From: Limimaricola sp.
GTDB taxonomy: Bacteria; Pseudomonadota; Alphaproteobacteria; Rhodobacterales; Rhodobacteraceae
Assembly: GCF_016125575.1 (NCBI RefSeq)
Contig: NZ_WGLM01000002.1
Span: forward strand, 744,001-808,000
DNA: 64,000 bases
Reading direction: 5' to 3'
The translations under genes were made by a program, and so were the position numbers. The notes beneath the pieces are model-generated. The model had not been told where the DNA came from, made no database searches, and worked only from the letters and a program-made list of their open reading frames with translations. Positions 7,853 to 16,159 of the stretch are shown here, piece by piece; positions within the stretch are counted from its first letter, which is position 1; each line of letters starts with the position of its first letter.

Positions 7853-9412
7853 TCAGGCGGCCGGATCGGCCTCGATCACGCCGTACTTGACCAGAAGCGG
7901 CAGGGTGCGCCCTTCGAACCGGGCCCAGCGGCGCGCGAACTCGTCCTCCGGCATCGGCCCCTTCCAGCCTTTGCGCGCGCGGGCGGCGGGCGGCAGCCCG
8001 GCCAGAAGCTGCCGCAGCCGGGGCGCGGCGCCTGCAAGATCGGTTCCGTCCAGCAGGCCCACGGCGAGCGAATCGAACCGGCCCAGCTTGAAGGGCACGC
8101 CGGTGATCGGCGATGGCAGGTCGATGGAGCGTTCCGTGCCCGCGTCGCGGTCCCACAGCGCGCGCGACAGCCGATGGGTGAAGCGGTAGCGCGCGGCGGG
8201 CGGCAGGCTGACGGCGCGCGCGGGCCGGAGCAGCGGCTGGAACCGCCCCGAGGCGACCATGTCCCGGGCCGTGGCCACGATGTCGGCTTGCGGGAAGGCG
8301 GCAAGGCGGGGATCGGCCAGCACCTCTTCGAACAGGCGGTTGCCGCCGCAGACAAAGGCGGCCACCGCGCGAAAGACCTCGGTATCGAACGAGACCGTCA
8401 GGTTGGAAAGCTGCGCCGTCTTGCGGAACCGGTAGGGATAGACCGCGGCATCGAACCAGCGGCCTGCAAAGGGTGCGGGTGCGGGGGCCGGGCCGGCGGT
8501 CGCGGGGGCGTAGATATCCCAGCGGAACGAGTTGAACGCGGCGAGGCTGACCTGTTCGGCCGTGTCTGCCGGCTGCATCCGGGCAAGGGGCGCGGGAACG
8601 GGGCCTGCGAAGAAATAGCGCGGATCGGCCCGGTCGAACCGCGTGGTGCCGGCCAGCCGCAGCCCGACCTGCGCGAAATCGGCCCGGATCTCGGACAGGT
8701 AGCGCGGGACAAGGTGCCGGTTGCCGAATTCGTGGACGAGGTAGCGTTCGTCGCGCCCGCGCAGCGCCGCGAGGTCCTCGCGCAGGCCGCCGATGCGGTC
8801 GAAGATCGGCGCGTCGGCGGCGGCCAGCGCCTCGGCCCGCGCCAGCGCGGTTTTCAGTTGCACCACGATGGGCGCATCGGGCGGGCCCATCAGGCTGCGC
8901 AAAAGGTGAAAGAGCGCCTCTGTCGCCACTGCTGCGGGGCGCAGGAAATAGCACAGGTAGGCCAGCCCGCCCGGCGCCAGCATCCGCGCCATCAGCCCGT
9001 GCAGGGTTTGCTGCACCGCGGGCGAGACCCAGGAATAGACACCGTGGGCGACGACGTAATCGAAGGGCGGCAGGGCGGCCAGCGCGGCATCTTCAAAGGC
9101 GGCGGCCAGGAAGGTGACGTTGTCCAGCCCCGCCGCCTGCGCAAGAAGGGTGGCGTTGCGGATATGGTCGGGGTTCAGGTCCACGCCGACGAAGCGGGCC
9201 TGCGGGTAGCTGGCCGCGAGGATCAGCAGCGTCACCCCCTCGCCGCAGCCCAGGTCGAGGTAGCGGAACGGTGCGGCCGGATCCGGCCCGCCGACACCCG
9301 CCCAGGCCGCACCGACACTGATGGTGACGGGCGACTGGTAGGGCAGCGCCCAGCGCATGTAGGGAACTTCGGTGGCGTAGCCATCCTGCGACCAGCGCTG
9401 CGCCGGCTTCAT
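7853..9412 (-). CDS. Class I SAM-dependent methyltransferase with regulatory domain
   Basis: A 519-residue protein. The N-terminal third is a Rossmann methyltransferase: SAM motif I 'YLDLGCGEGVTLLILAA' about residues 49-65, acidic motif II 'FVGVDLNPDHIRNA', and a post-II 'FDYVVAHGVYSWV'. The middle and C-terminal parts resemble the methyltransferase regulatory domain found on similarly long bacterial proteins, with the tail 'FARRWARFEGRTLPLLVKYGVIE'. The methyl acceptor is unknown. It stands alone between the convergent importer operon and another minus-strand gene 82 bases upstream, with no pathway clue. Confidence 0.8.
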   Translation of the reverse strand: MKPAQRWSQDGYATEVPYMRWALPYQSPVTISVGAAWAGVGGPDPAAPFRYLDLGCGEGVTLLILAASYPQARFVGVDLNPDHIRNATLLAQAAGLDNVTFLAAAFEDAALAALPPFDYVVAHGVYSWVSPAVQQTLHGLMARMLAPGGLAYLCYFLRPAAVATEALFHLLRSLMGPPDAPIVVQLKTALARAEALAAADAPIFDRIGGLREDLAALRGRDERYLVHEFGNRHLVPRYLSEIRADFAQVGLRLAGTTRFDRADPRYFFAGPVPAPLARMQPADTAEQVSLAAFNSFRWDIYAPATAGPAPAPAPFAGRWFDAAVYPYRFRKTAQLSNLTVSFDTEVFRAVAAFVCGGNRLFEEVLADPRLAAFPQADIVATARDMVASGRFQPLLRPARAVSLPPAARYRFTHRLSRALWDRDAGTERSIDLPSPITGVPFKLGRFDSLAVGLLDGTDLAGAAPRLRQLLAGLPPAARARKGWKGPMPEDEFARRWARFEGRTLPLLVKYGVIEADPAA

Positions 9413-9494
9413 CGCCCGGGCCCCCGGCCTTTACCCCGTGGGGCCGATCGGGGCCATGCTGCGCCGCGGGCCGGGAAGGGCAGGGACCTGTGCA

Positions 9495-10370
9495 TCAGGG
9501 CGAGATGAAGTCGACCCCGGCCATCCGTTCGATGGCATAGACATCTTCCTCGTAAAGCTCGGTCAGCCGGGTGATCATCGCTTCGTCAAAGCCCGGAAGA
9601 TCGACGGTTTCTTCCACCTCGTCCTCCAGCACGTACTTGTCGAGAAAGGCCGCGATGACGCGGCGCTTCTGCATTTCGGTCTGTGGCGGGTGCGACTTGA
9701 GATAGCTCATGAAGCGGGTCATCCCGTCGGGCGACATGATGGAGGCCAGCAGGTCATACCCGCCGAGGATGCGCGTCAGCGGGTCCACGCCCGAGATCTC
9801 GCGGATCAGCTGCGCCCAGATCAGCGGCGTATCCTCGTTGCACCAGACCGTCAGGCGGGCCTGCGGCGCGGCGGCGCGGATTCGCGTCACGACATCGGAC
9901 CAGCGGATCGCCTCGGGCGCCAGCCCACACATGAACTCGGCGAAGTTGTCGCGCTTGGACTCGGCATAGGCTGCCGGCACGAACGTGGCCGGATTGCGCA
10001 TTGCCATGAACAGTTCGATCTCGTCATGCGGGAAAAGCTGCATCAGCCCGCTAATCTTGGGCGTCGCCTGTTCGTAAAATGTGGCGTTCTCGAAGACGCG
10101 GTTGGGGACGCAGATGAAGGCCGAATTGCTCATCACCACCCGGTTGGCGTGCGCATCGTCGAGGATCGCGTCCATCAGCACCTCGTGCGCGTCGGGCGCG
10201 GGCGGGGCACCGTCGAGGCTCTGGATGGTTTCGCGGATCAGGCGGCGATACTTGCCGGGGCCGGGGACCTTGATCCCCAGTTCGGCAAAACCGTCAGCGT
10301 TTTTCAGAAGCGATTTCAGCAGCCGGTCATCATCCGTGCAATTCGCGCCGATGTGGAAGGCGATCTGCAT
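9495..10370 (-). CDS. Conserved protein of unknown function
   Basis: A 291-residue protein. I chose the internal ATG at 10370 (N-terminus 'MQIAFHIGANCTDDDRLLKS'), which has AGGGGA about 11 bases upstream. An upstream ATG at 10430 adds an Arg-rich tail of no character. The start 'IAFHIGANCTDD' followed by a strand-helix pattern, and the later 'FPHDEIELFMAMRNPATFVPAAY', recall the layout of sulfotransferase-like or other P-loop-like proteins, but no clear motif is present. The C-terminal half is acidic. It is transcribed divergently from tRNA-Thr. I do not recognise the family with confidence. Confidence 0.7.
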   Translation of the reverse strand: MQIAFHIGANCTDDDRLLKSLLKNADGFAELGIKVPGPGKYRRLIRETIQSLDGAPPAPDAHEVLMDAILDDAHANRVVMSNSAFICVPNRVFENATFYEQATPKISGLMQLFPHDEIELFMAMRNPATFVPAAYAESKRDNFAEFMCGLAPEAIRWSDVVTRIRAAAPQARLTVWCNEDTPLIWAQLIREISGVDPLTRILGGYDLLASIMSPDGMTRFMSYLKSHPPQTEMQKRRVIAAFLDKYVLEDEVEETVDLPGFDEAMITRLTELYEEDVYAIERMAGVDFISP

Positions 10371-10477
10371 TGCGGCCGGCACGTCCCCTGAGCTTTGCAA
10401 CTGTCTAGCCGCTCTTCGCCGCGCTGGCAAACCGCTTTCGCAGCCGCGGCAACGTCTGCGCCCACGCGCGCCCGGTC

Positions 10478-10506
10478 TTGCACGACGCGCCCAAGCCGCC
10501 TAAATG
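10478..10506 (+). promoter_or_regulatory. Putative promoter of tRNA-Thr
   Basis: TTGCAC at 10478-10483 and TAAATG at 10501-10506 are separated by 17 bases. The tRNA begins 13 bases after the second hexamer. The spacing suits a housekeeping sigma factor promoter; the -10 match is modest. Confidence 0.5.
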
Positions 10507-10519
10507 GGCGCACCCGCGG

Positions 10520-10595
10520 GCCCCCATAGCTCAGCTGGTAGAGCAGCTGATTTGTAATCAGAAGGTCGGCGGTTCAAGTCCGTCTGGGGGCACCA
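10520..10595 (+). tRNA. tRNA-Thr (anticodon UGU)
   Basis: A 76-base gene including an encoded CCA end. The acceptor stem GCCCCCA / TGGGGGC is perfect, the D arm is 'AGCTCAGCTGGTAGAGC', the anticodon loop is TTTGTAA with TGT at 10553-10555, the variable loop is AAGGTCG-like, and the T arm holds GGTTCAAGTCC. It reads ACA threonine codons. Accessory DNA begins directly after it, so its 3' half is a plausible integration site for the downstream island. Confidence 0.97.
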
Positions 10596-10601
10596 AAATA
10601 A

Positions 10602-10632
10602 ACAGATAAATCAATGATTTAAATTCATCTGT
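10602..10632. other. AT-rich inverted repeat next to the tRNA 3' end
   Basis: ACAGAT (10602-10607) pairs with ATCTGT (10627-10632), and inside it AAATC-AAT-GATTT forms a second perfect 5-base inverted repeat. The stretch is far richer in A+T than its surroundings. It could be the terminator of the tRNA transcript or part of the junction of the inserted island. Confidence 0.45.
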
Positions 10633-11002
10633 GTCGTGGTGGGGCGCGGCGATTTTGTAGTGTGGAAGCACTGTGGAAGCAGTCACACGGAAACCGCCAG
10701 TGTGGTCTTGGCGCAACGATTCTCTGTACGATCGTTCAGTCAACGACTGGCCGTTGTTGGCCCGACTAGGCTTGTCCACTTCCGGCCCAGAGCCGCCTTT
10801 GCCGCCACAGCCTGAGCGCGGCCGCTTTCGGCCCAAACCTGCCATTCACAGCGCCAGTCGACGCAGCAGCGCAGCTTCCCGAAACCGGACCTTTATACAT
10901 CGCGCAGCATAGGACTGCGCTCGATGTCCGAGTTGCGGACGAAGCGGGCTTCAGTTGGCGTGCGCCCGGACATTCCGAAGACAAACAAGAAACCTTCGCA
11001 CC
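10633..11002. other. Non-coding stretch at the left end of the island
   Basis: No convincing gene is present. Short open frames exist, but they have no ribosome sites or family character. One frame running back over the tRNA gives the familiar spurious tail 'PPDGLEPPTF'. The stretch has patches of degenerate intergenic sequence (for example around 10800-10830) of the kind seen elsewhere in this island. Confidence 0.6.
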
Positions 11003-11428
11003 TCAGTCGACCAGCCCCAGTTGCCGGGCGATTGTTGCGCTGTCATAATAGTCTCGACCTTCGACAACCTTTCCGTCCTTGACCCGCATCACGGAACAAT
11101 AGCGGACTTCCGCGCGTCGTCCTGTTGGCTGAAAGTCTCCAAGGCTTGAACGCAGAACGCCCGTATGAGTGCCCGTATTGCGGAACTCGACGGTAGCCCA
11201 TTCCCCATCCATGCTGACAATAACGTTCTCGACCTTGCAGAGCCCGTCCGGGAAAGCCTCGCGCCAGCGTTCGTAGTCGGCCTTGTACGCTTCCTTGCCT
11301 GGCAAGCTTTCACCACGGGCAACATCCTCGAAGTCGCAATCTTCCGCGATGACCTCTGCGCCGCGATCGGGATCGCGCATGTCCCACGATTCATGGAATT
11401 GACGGACGACTTTCTCAGTTGGATGCAT
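11003..11428 (-). CDS. SnoaL-like / ester-cyclase-type (NTF2 fold) protein
   Basis: A 141-residue protein from the ATG at 11428. The pattern 'VVRQFHESWDMRDPDRGAEVIAEDCDFEDVA' followed by 'GKEAYKADYERWREAFPDG', 'VENVIVSMDGEWATVEFRNTGTHTG' and the C-terminal 'DGKVVEGRDYYD' is that of SnoaL-like polyketide cyclase/ester cyclase proteins, an NTF2-type cone that binds a small molecule. Many members have no assigned reaction. It is divergent from the recombinase gene (210 bases between starts) and is the first gene inside the island. An AAAGG-type ribosome site precedes the start. Confidence 0.8.
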   Translation of the reverse strand: MHPTEKVVRQFHESWDMRDPDRGAEVIAEDCDFEDVARGESLPGKEAYKADYERWREAFPDGLCKVENVIVSMDGEWATVEFRNTGTHTGVLRSSLGDFQPTGRRAEVRYCSVMRVKDGKVVEGRDYYDSATIARQLGLVD

Positions 11429-11638
11429 GACCCGGACCTTTGCACGATGATTTGTGCCGACAGTATTGAATTGCTCTTGGCAGTCCAATGGAAAGTCCGC
11501 AAAGGGCTCGAAGCAGTCATGCGGCGGTGCGGCAGGATAGGCCCGCCGCGATCGCACCGCAGCGCGGCGGATTTGGTATGTTCGGCCGTCGGCATGATGC
11601 TGAAGACGTGGCGGGCGTGGTGGATCGGAGGAACCACC

Positions 11639-12271
11639 ATGCCCACTACAAACCTGCCAGCCATCCGCGCCTGCCGGCCCGCTTGGAACAAGGGCCGCAT
11701 CGTCGGCCAGAAGCGTCCGCTCGAACCGAAACATGTATGGGCAATCCGGGTCCGACTCGAGATCGCTCAGCGGATTCGCGAACTGGCCCTCTTCAATCTC
11801 GCTATCGACAGCAAGTTGCGCGGATGCGACCTGGTGAAGCTGAAGGTCGCTGACGTCTATGCGGCCGGGCAGGTCAAGCACCGCGCGTCGATCGTCCAGA
11901 GCAAAACCCAGAGGCCGGTCAGCTTCGAGATCACCGAGGGGACGCAAAAAGCCATCGCGACTTGGCTCGAGGCTCCGCTGATGGTCGGGTCAGAGCATCT
12001 CTGGCCGGGGCGCTTTCACGAACGCCGGCATATTTCGACAAGGCAATACGCCCGCCTCGTGCGGGACTGGGTGATCTCGATCGGTCTCGAGCCAAGCGCC
12101 TACGGCACGCACTCCATGCGGCGGACCAAGGTGGCGGAGATATATCGCAAGACCGGCAACCTCCGCGCAGTGCAACTCCTGCTCGGCCATACGAAGATGG
12201 ATAGTACGGTGCGCTACCTCGGCGTCGAGCTCGAAGATGCGCTCGCCATCGCGGAGGCGGTGGAGCTCTGA
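11639..12271 (+). CDS. Short tyrosine recombinase/integrase
   Basis: A 210-residue protein starting at an ATG 8 bases after GGAGG. It carries the phage-integrase catalytic set: Arg in 'SKLRGCDLVKLKV', a Lys region 'VQSKTQRPV', the His-x-x-Arg box in 'GTHSMRRTKVAEIY', the second His in 'LLLGHTKMDSTV' and the nucleophile Tyr in 'VRYLGVE'. It is about half the length of classical phage integrases, so the N-terminal arm- and core-binding domains are reduced or missing. It lies 1 kb from the 3' end of tRNA-Thr, which fits an island integrase, although this short family also occurs as a free-standing element. Upstream in-frame sequence exists but lacks a better start. Confidence 0.9.
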   Translation: MPTTNLPAIRACRPAWNKGRIVGQKRPLEPKHVWAIRVRLEIAQRIRELALFNLAIDSKLRGCDLVKLKVADVYAAGQVKHRASIVQSKTQRPVSFEITEGTQKAIATWLEAPLMVGSEHLWPGRFHERRHISTRQYARLVRDWVISIGLEPSAYGTHSMRRTKVAEIYRKTGNLRAVQLLLGHTKMDSTVRYLGVELEDALAIAEAVEL

Positions 12272-12277
12272 GAAGTC

Positions 12278-12301
12278 GGGCCGGACGGTAGCGGCCGGCC
12301 C
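12278..12301. other. GC-rich inverted repeat after the recombinase gene
   Basis: GGGCCGG (12278-12284) pairs perfectly with CCGGCCC (12295-12301) across a 10-base loop, 6 bases after the recombinase stop. No U-tract follows, so terminator function is only possible. Confidence 0.45.
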
Positions 12302-12303
12302 AG

Positions 12304-12363
12304 AGCGGCCGTTCGGGGTGTCGGCGGGGCCTGGTCGTTTTCAGGCCGAAGCCGCCGTTCGAC
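12304..12363. repeat. Two copies of a short dispersed motif (AGCnGCCGTTCg)
   Basis: AGCGGCCGTTCGG at 12304-12316 and a near copy, AGCCGCCGTTCGAC, beginning at 12350 share a core that recurs at 13532 and 20217, always in non-coding DNA of this island. It looks like a degenerate dispersed intergenic element. Confidence 0.4.
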
Positions 12364-12530
12364 ATATCGCCGTCTCCAATCACTCCCCGCGCAGCCCCCA
12401 GAACCCTCCCATTGAGTTTCAAGCGCTGACCTGCCATCATTTGATTACGATGATCAGCGCGCCGTCTGCCGACGACGTGCAGTCGCCCGTTACCACGTTG
12501 CAGTGCCAAGGCGTCAGGATAAGCTACAAA

Positions 12531-13373
12531 ATGGCCATCGCTCCGCCCCCAGCATATGAGCGACGACTCATTCTTTTCCTAGACTTCCTTGGGTTTCGCG
12601 AAATCGTTGCCGAGACCACAGATGATCCGGCTTCCCTTTCTCGGCTGATCGCCAGTCTCGATGCAATTAGGAGCATTTCTGAAGACGGCTTCGTAGAAAG
12701 CGAACAGGTCACTCAGTTCTCCGATTCGCTCGTTGTATCTTACCGGCTCGACGAGACTTCCGGCGTCTTCTGGTTGCTCCACGCGATGGCCATGACCGTC
12801 GTTGAACTCGCGGGTCGCGGCTATCTCTTGCGTGGCGCGGTAACCATCGGTGATCTAATTCATGACGATAGCCATGTCGTTGGCCCGGCGATGGTAGCCG
12901 CCTACGAGATGGAGTCGTGGCGCGCAATCATGCCGCGCGTTATCATCGATCCTGCCGTTCTCGACATCGTGCGTGAGCACCGGGGAGAGCTGCATACATC
13001 CGACGACGAGGAAGAATACGTGCGAAGTTTCATCGCCCTCGACGAAGACGGGGAGCACTTCTTTGACTATGTGTCTTGGCGATCCGTCGTCGAAATCGTC
13101 GGCGCGGATGACGATTCCTACGGCGCCTATCTCGAGAGGATTTCACGGTTGGTCGAGCGAGGCTTGGAACACTCCGATGTGAGGGTTCTGCGAAAGTATC
13201 TTTGGCTGCACCGTCACTATCTCGCTTCGATCGAACTTTTCCAAAACATGCCGGCCGACCATCCTTATCGTGCACAGAGCCCACGCAACTGCGAACTGAT
13301 CGCGTCATTGCCGCGGTTCGAAGCGCTTAGCGCCGCAGCGTCGGCTTCCGTCGTCGCCGCAGAACAGCGGTAG
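12531..13373 (+). CDS. Divergent class III nucleotide-cyclase-like protein (island)
   Basis: A 280-residue protein from the ATG at 12531. 'LILFLDFLGFREIV' (Asp18) and 'TQFSDSLVVSY' (Asp65) sit where class III adenylate/guanylate cyclases carry 'F.DI.GFT' and '..GD..MA', the two metal-binding aspartates. 'LRGAVTIGDLIHDDSHVVGPAMVAAYEMES' then matches the cyclase segment with a conserved Gly and Ala-x-x-x-Glu before 'PRVIID'. The C-terminal part is acidic and helical. No transmembrane or sensor domain is seen. Relatives could be cyclic-nucleotide signalling enzymes as in Pycsar defence, but no Pycsar effector lies next to it. The fold assignment is by motif only and the activity is unproven. It is convergent with the large minus-strand operon. 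Confidence 0.6.
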   Translation: MAIAPPPAYERRLILFLDFLGFREIVAETTDDPASLSRLIASLDAIRSISEDGFVESEQVTQFSDSLVVSYRLDETSGVFWLLHAMAMTVVELAGRGYLLRGAVTIGDLIHDDSHVVGPAMVAAYEMESWRAIMPRVIIDPAVLDIVREHRGELHTSDDEEEYVRSFIALDEDGEHFFDYVSWRSVVEIVGADDDSYGAYLERISRLVERGLEHSDVRVLRKYLWLHRHYLASIELFQNMPADHPYRAQSPRNCELIASLPRFEALSAAASASVVAAEQR

Positions 13374-13744
13374 TGGGTCGTCACGCTAAACCGGTGAGAC
13401 GCCAAGCTGCACCTTTCCTTCAAAAGACCCGCAACAGGTCTCTTGGGCGAAATCGCGACTTTTCTGAACGAGTCGAGTTTGCCAAGAGTCACACGCTAGC
13501 GACGGTTGCCACCCGCCCGGTCCCGGCCCTTAGCTGCCGTTCGGACGCCTCTAGGCCGACGTCCGCTTCGCGCCCCCAAGTCGGACGTTCTCTGTCCAGG
13601 TCAGGCGTCTTATAAGCTGACCGACCCCTTTCCCATGGTTAGCGCCGCATCGCACGGCAATCGTGAGTTCGGGCCCCCGGCGTTGCCATGGAAGCAGTAA
13701 TGGGGTTCTTGTATGGGCTTTTCACTCGGGAAAGATGCTGATGC
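13374..13744. other. Non-coding stretch between two convergent island genes
   Basis: This 371-base stretch lies between the stop of the cyclase-like gene and the stop of the HNH gene. No gene is supported. It holds one copy of the dispersed AGCnGCCGTTCg motif near 13532 and short GC-rich patches. No clear terminator is visible. Confidence 0.55.
13532..13544. repeat. Copy of dispersed motif
   Basis: AGCTGCCGTTCGG differs by one base from the copy at 12304 and lies in non-coding island DNA. Confidence 0.35.
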
Positions 13745-14593
13745 TCAATGAGGCTGAGGCCGAACCGACTCGAAGCCGCCGTCACAGAAATCCTCGTTGC
13801 CGGCTAGAGATCGATAGAGCTTGGCTACCCAGTAGTTTGGACCTGACACTTCCTCGAAATCCTCCGCTCCCTCGATCAGCTTCTCCGCGACGCGCCCCGC
13901 ATCTTCACCCGGGCCATAAGCGCGACAAAGCGCGGGATACTGTCCCCCCAAATGCTCGAGGCCCATCCGTCTGTAACGATCGGCGAGGTCTAACTCGTTG
14001 AAGTGTGACCGCAGGTGCTGGAAGGTCTGAAGCGCCATTCCAGCTGGCCGGGTCAGGCGGTATGACAGGATTAGCGCATCCGCTTCCATACGCGTGTGCA
14101 CCGCCAGAAACGCCGTGTCCGGGATCACGTCGCAGCAAGGGTGCAGGAACATCCGCACGTTCGTCCCCTCGTCCATGATGCGGTCCCGCTTGCGCGTGTT
14201 GCAGACCGCGCAGCTCGGCACGAGATTCTTCGGGAATATCGAAAATTCAGGGTACTGCTCCTTCGGCAGATAGTGGTCCAGCGTCGAGGACTCGCTGATC
14301 CCGCAGAACGGACATCGCGCGACGCTGATCCTCTTCAAGAGATCGCCGCGGAGCGCCGTCATAGGCTGGGTCTCCACGGTGAACGCGTGCCGCATCGCCT
14401 CCTTCTGCGGATCGGTTAGTGGTGCTTCGTCCAGCTCGCCGACCTCCGGAGCGGCATCCTCGTAGCCCTGATAGGCGGCGAGGACTTCCGCGCGCGCCGC
14501 CCGCATTAGGCCACGCCGCGGTTGGAGCTTGGCCGCGGCGATTTCATCGAACACATCCGTCGCATCGACGGCGAGCATTGGGATCGAGCGCAT
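13745..14593 (-). CDS. HNH endonuclease, PtuB-like (last gene of island operon)
   Basis: A 282-residue protein. 'CPFCG' (Cys94, Cys97), 'STLDHYLPKEQYPEFSI' (Asp106-His107), 'PKNLVPSCAVCN' (Asn123, Cys128, Cys131) form an HNH nuclease core with two structural CxxC zinc knuckles, as in McrA/PtuB-type nucleases. About 90 residues precede and 140 follow the core. The start lies 3 bases after the stop of the AAA ATPase gene, so the two are coupled. In Septu anti-phage systems an ATPase (PtuA) is followed by an HNH nuclease (PtuB), and this pair has that order and spacing. Whether it is Septu proper or a relative needs comparison. Confidence 0.82.
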   Translation of the reverse strand: MRSIPMLAVDATDVFDEIAAAKLQPRRGLMRAARAEVLAAYQGYEDAAPEVGELDEAPLTDPQKEAMRHAFTVETQPMTALRGDLLKRISVARCPFCGISESSTLDHYLPKEQYPEFSIFPKNLVPSCAVCNTRKRDRIMDEGTNVRMFLHPCCDVIPDTAFLAVHTRMEADALILSYRLTRPAGMALQTFQHLRSHFNELDLADRYRRMGLEHLGGQYPALCRAYGPGEDAGRVAEKLIEGAEDFEEVSGPNYWVAKLYRSLAGNEDFCDGGFESVRPQPH

Positions 14594-14596
14594 CGG

Positions 14597-16159
14597 CTAT
14601 TCCTCGATCTCATCGCGAATACTCAGAATGTAGGAGCGCGCCGCGAAGCCCAGCTTACGCCCGAACGCTTTCTCGATCTCCTCAAGCGTGTTTCGCCGCG
14701 CCAGCGCGCCCAGCGTCTCGTGCCAATCTGTCGAGCCATCGCCGAGATTGAAGACCTCCTGCGTGATTACGCCTATGCTTTCCGCGAACGTCTCTACACT
14801 CGGCCCCACGACCCGGTTCTGGTCGGCCGCTCGGCGCAGCACCTGAACATATTTAGCCGGGGTCTCCTGCAGGACCACCGGCGAGTGGGTGGCGATGATC
14901 GCATAACCGTCGAAGGCTTCGAGACAGGCCCGCACGCTTTTAAGAAACGCGGCGAGCAGCGGCGGATGAAGGTGGGTTTCAGGTTCATCAATGAGAACCA
15001 GTGTCGGCTCCGACCCCGAGATGTGCGCCGTGAGCTCGGTGACAATCTTGAGAACCACCTTGTGGCCACTGCTCAGTCCGCGGAAAAGCTCCCCGAGTTC
15101 GTCATCATCGCGATTAGCATAGAGTTGGGTCAATCCGATGCGCTGGAACGACGGGTCGCGCAGGAGCGGCTTCAGGATTTCCAGCAGGTCATTCAGACGG
15201 TCGGCTTGGCGGACGCGCTCCAGCGCCGACAGGAATTCCGTCTCGATCTCCGCAGGAGTGCGCAATCGGTAGGCTTGCTCACCGTTTGGTGCGTCATCAT
15301 CTGATCTCTCGCGAAGACCACAGTAGACGTATCCAAAGATCTCTCCGCTCTCTTGGAGCCTTTCTTTCTCCTCATCAGTGCGGCCAGGAATGACGAAGAT
15401 GTCGAACGCGCTATAGGACACCACAACAACGGTCTTGAAGGGCGGCGCGGTGCCGACGAACCGACCCGCCGCCTTGTCCAGCACATCTTCTTTGCTGCCG
15501 TAGCCGTAGCCGCTCGCCACGATGGCGAGGTTCGAGAGTAGGCGCGTCTTGCCTGTCCCGTTGTCGCCAATTAGGGCATTGATACGGTTCGGCAGCCGAC
15601 TGCGTCGCCGAAAATCGAAATCGATCGTGAAGGCGTTCGCGCCTCGCGCCACCCGCGTCTTGAACTTGACCCTAAACCCCGCGCTTCGACGTTTCGTCGG
15701 CATGGTGGGCGCACGCAACAACTGTGCGGCATCGTCGATCGTGCGCTCGGCGCCGCTAAAACGCAGCAGCGAGACTCGATAGGCCTCACTGTCTTCGACA
15801 CTCGCTTTGATCTCGTCGTCGAACGCGACATCTCGAAGGCCCCTGAGATACGGCTCGAAGACGGCGCGTCCGAGCTTATAGAGCGTCTCATAATAATCGA
15901 GGTCTGCGGCCAGCGAGGCATGGCCGACGGGCAGTTCACTAAACGGCCGCTCGGGCATTTGGGTGTAGCCGCTGGATCGATCCGCCTCGATGATTTTGAT
16001 GCTGCCAAGGTCATAGCTTTCATCGGCCGACATGTGCAGCGTGACGTGGAAGGTTGTCTTGTAGCCGTAGTCATCCCAGTTATTCTGGACGAGCACGGCA
16101 TGGGGGTAGCGGTTGGTCGTTGGCGACTCCCCAGACCTGAACTTGACGATAAATCTCAT
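14597..16159 (-). CDS. ABC/OLD-type AAA ATPase, PtuA-like
   Basis: A 520-residue protein from the ATG at 16159, which has GGGGAG 6 bases upstream. An ATG 18 bases further out has no such site. Residues 1-180 are an uncharacterised beta-rich domain. Then come Walker A 'GDNGTGKT' (198-205), the signature-like 'LSSGHK' (362-367), Walker B 'VLIDEPE' (388-394) followed by 'THLHP', and the switch His in 'IATHSP' (425). This is the ABC-type fold of RecF/OLD/PtuA proteins without a coiled-coil hinge of SMC length. It is followed by an HNH nuclease gene 3 bases away. Probable role: nucleotide-gated control of the HNH nuclease on nucleic acid. Confidence 0.82.
   Translation of the reverse strand: MRFIVKFRSGESPTTNRYPHAVLVQNNWDDYGYKTTFHVTLHMSADESYDLGSIKIIEADRSSGYTQMPERPFSELPVGHASLAADLDYYETLYKLGRAVFEPYLRGLRDVAFDDEIKASVEDSEAYRVSLLRFSGAERTIDDAAQLLRAPTMPTKRRSAGFRVKFKTRVARGANAFTIDFDFRRRSRLPNRINALIGDNGTGKTRLLSNLAIVASGYGYGSKEDVLDKAAGRFVGTAPPFKTVVVVSYSAFDIFVIPGRTDEEKERLQESGEIFGYVYCGLRERSDDDAPNGEQAYRLRTPAEIETEFLSALERVRQADRLNDLLEILKPLLRDPSFQRIGLTQLYANRDDDELGELFRGLSSGHKVVLKIVTELTAHISGSEPTLVLIDEPETHLHPPLLAAFLKSVRACLEAFDGYAIIATHSPVVLQETPAKYVQVLRRAADQNRVVGPSVETFAESIGVITQEVFNLGDGSTDWHETLGALARRNTLEEIEKAFGRKLGFAARSYILSIRDEIEE

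Noticed and set aside
5448-8954. 1168-codon minus-strand frame opposite the ABC ATPase and permease genes
   Set aside because: High G+C third positions leave long antisense frames open; it has Arg/Pro/His/Gln-rich composition and covers well-supported genes.
10558-10845. Open frame on the minus strand running through the tRNA-Thr gene
   Set aside because: Its C-terminal residues come from the tRNA itself, a well-known false call; no ribosome site or family resemblance.
12304-12363. Two motif copies considered as recombinase core sites
   Set aside because: They are not arranged as inverted half-sites with a 6-8 base spacer, so I left them as a dispersed repeat.
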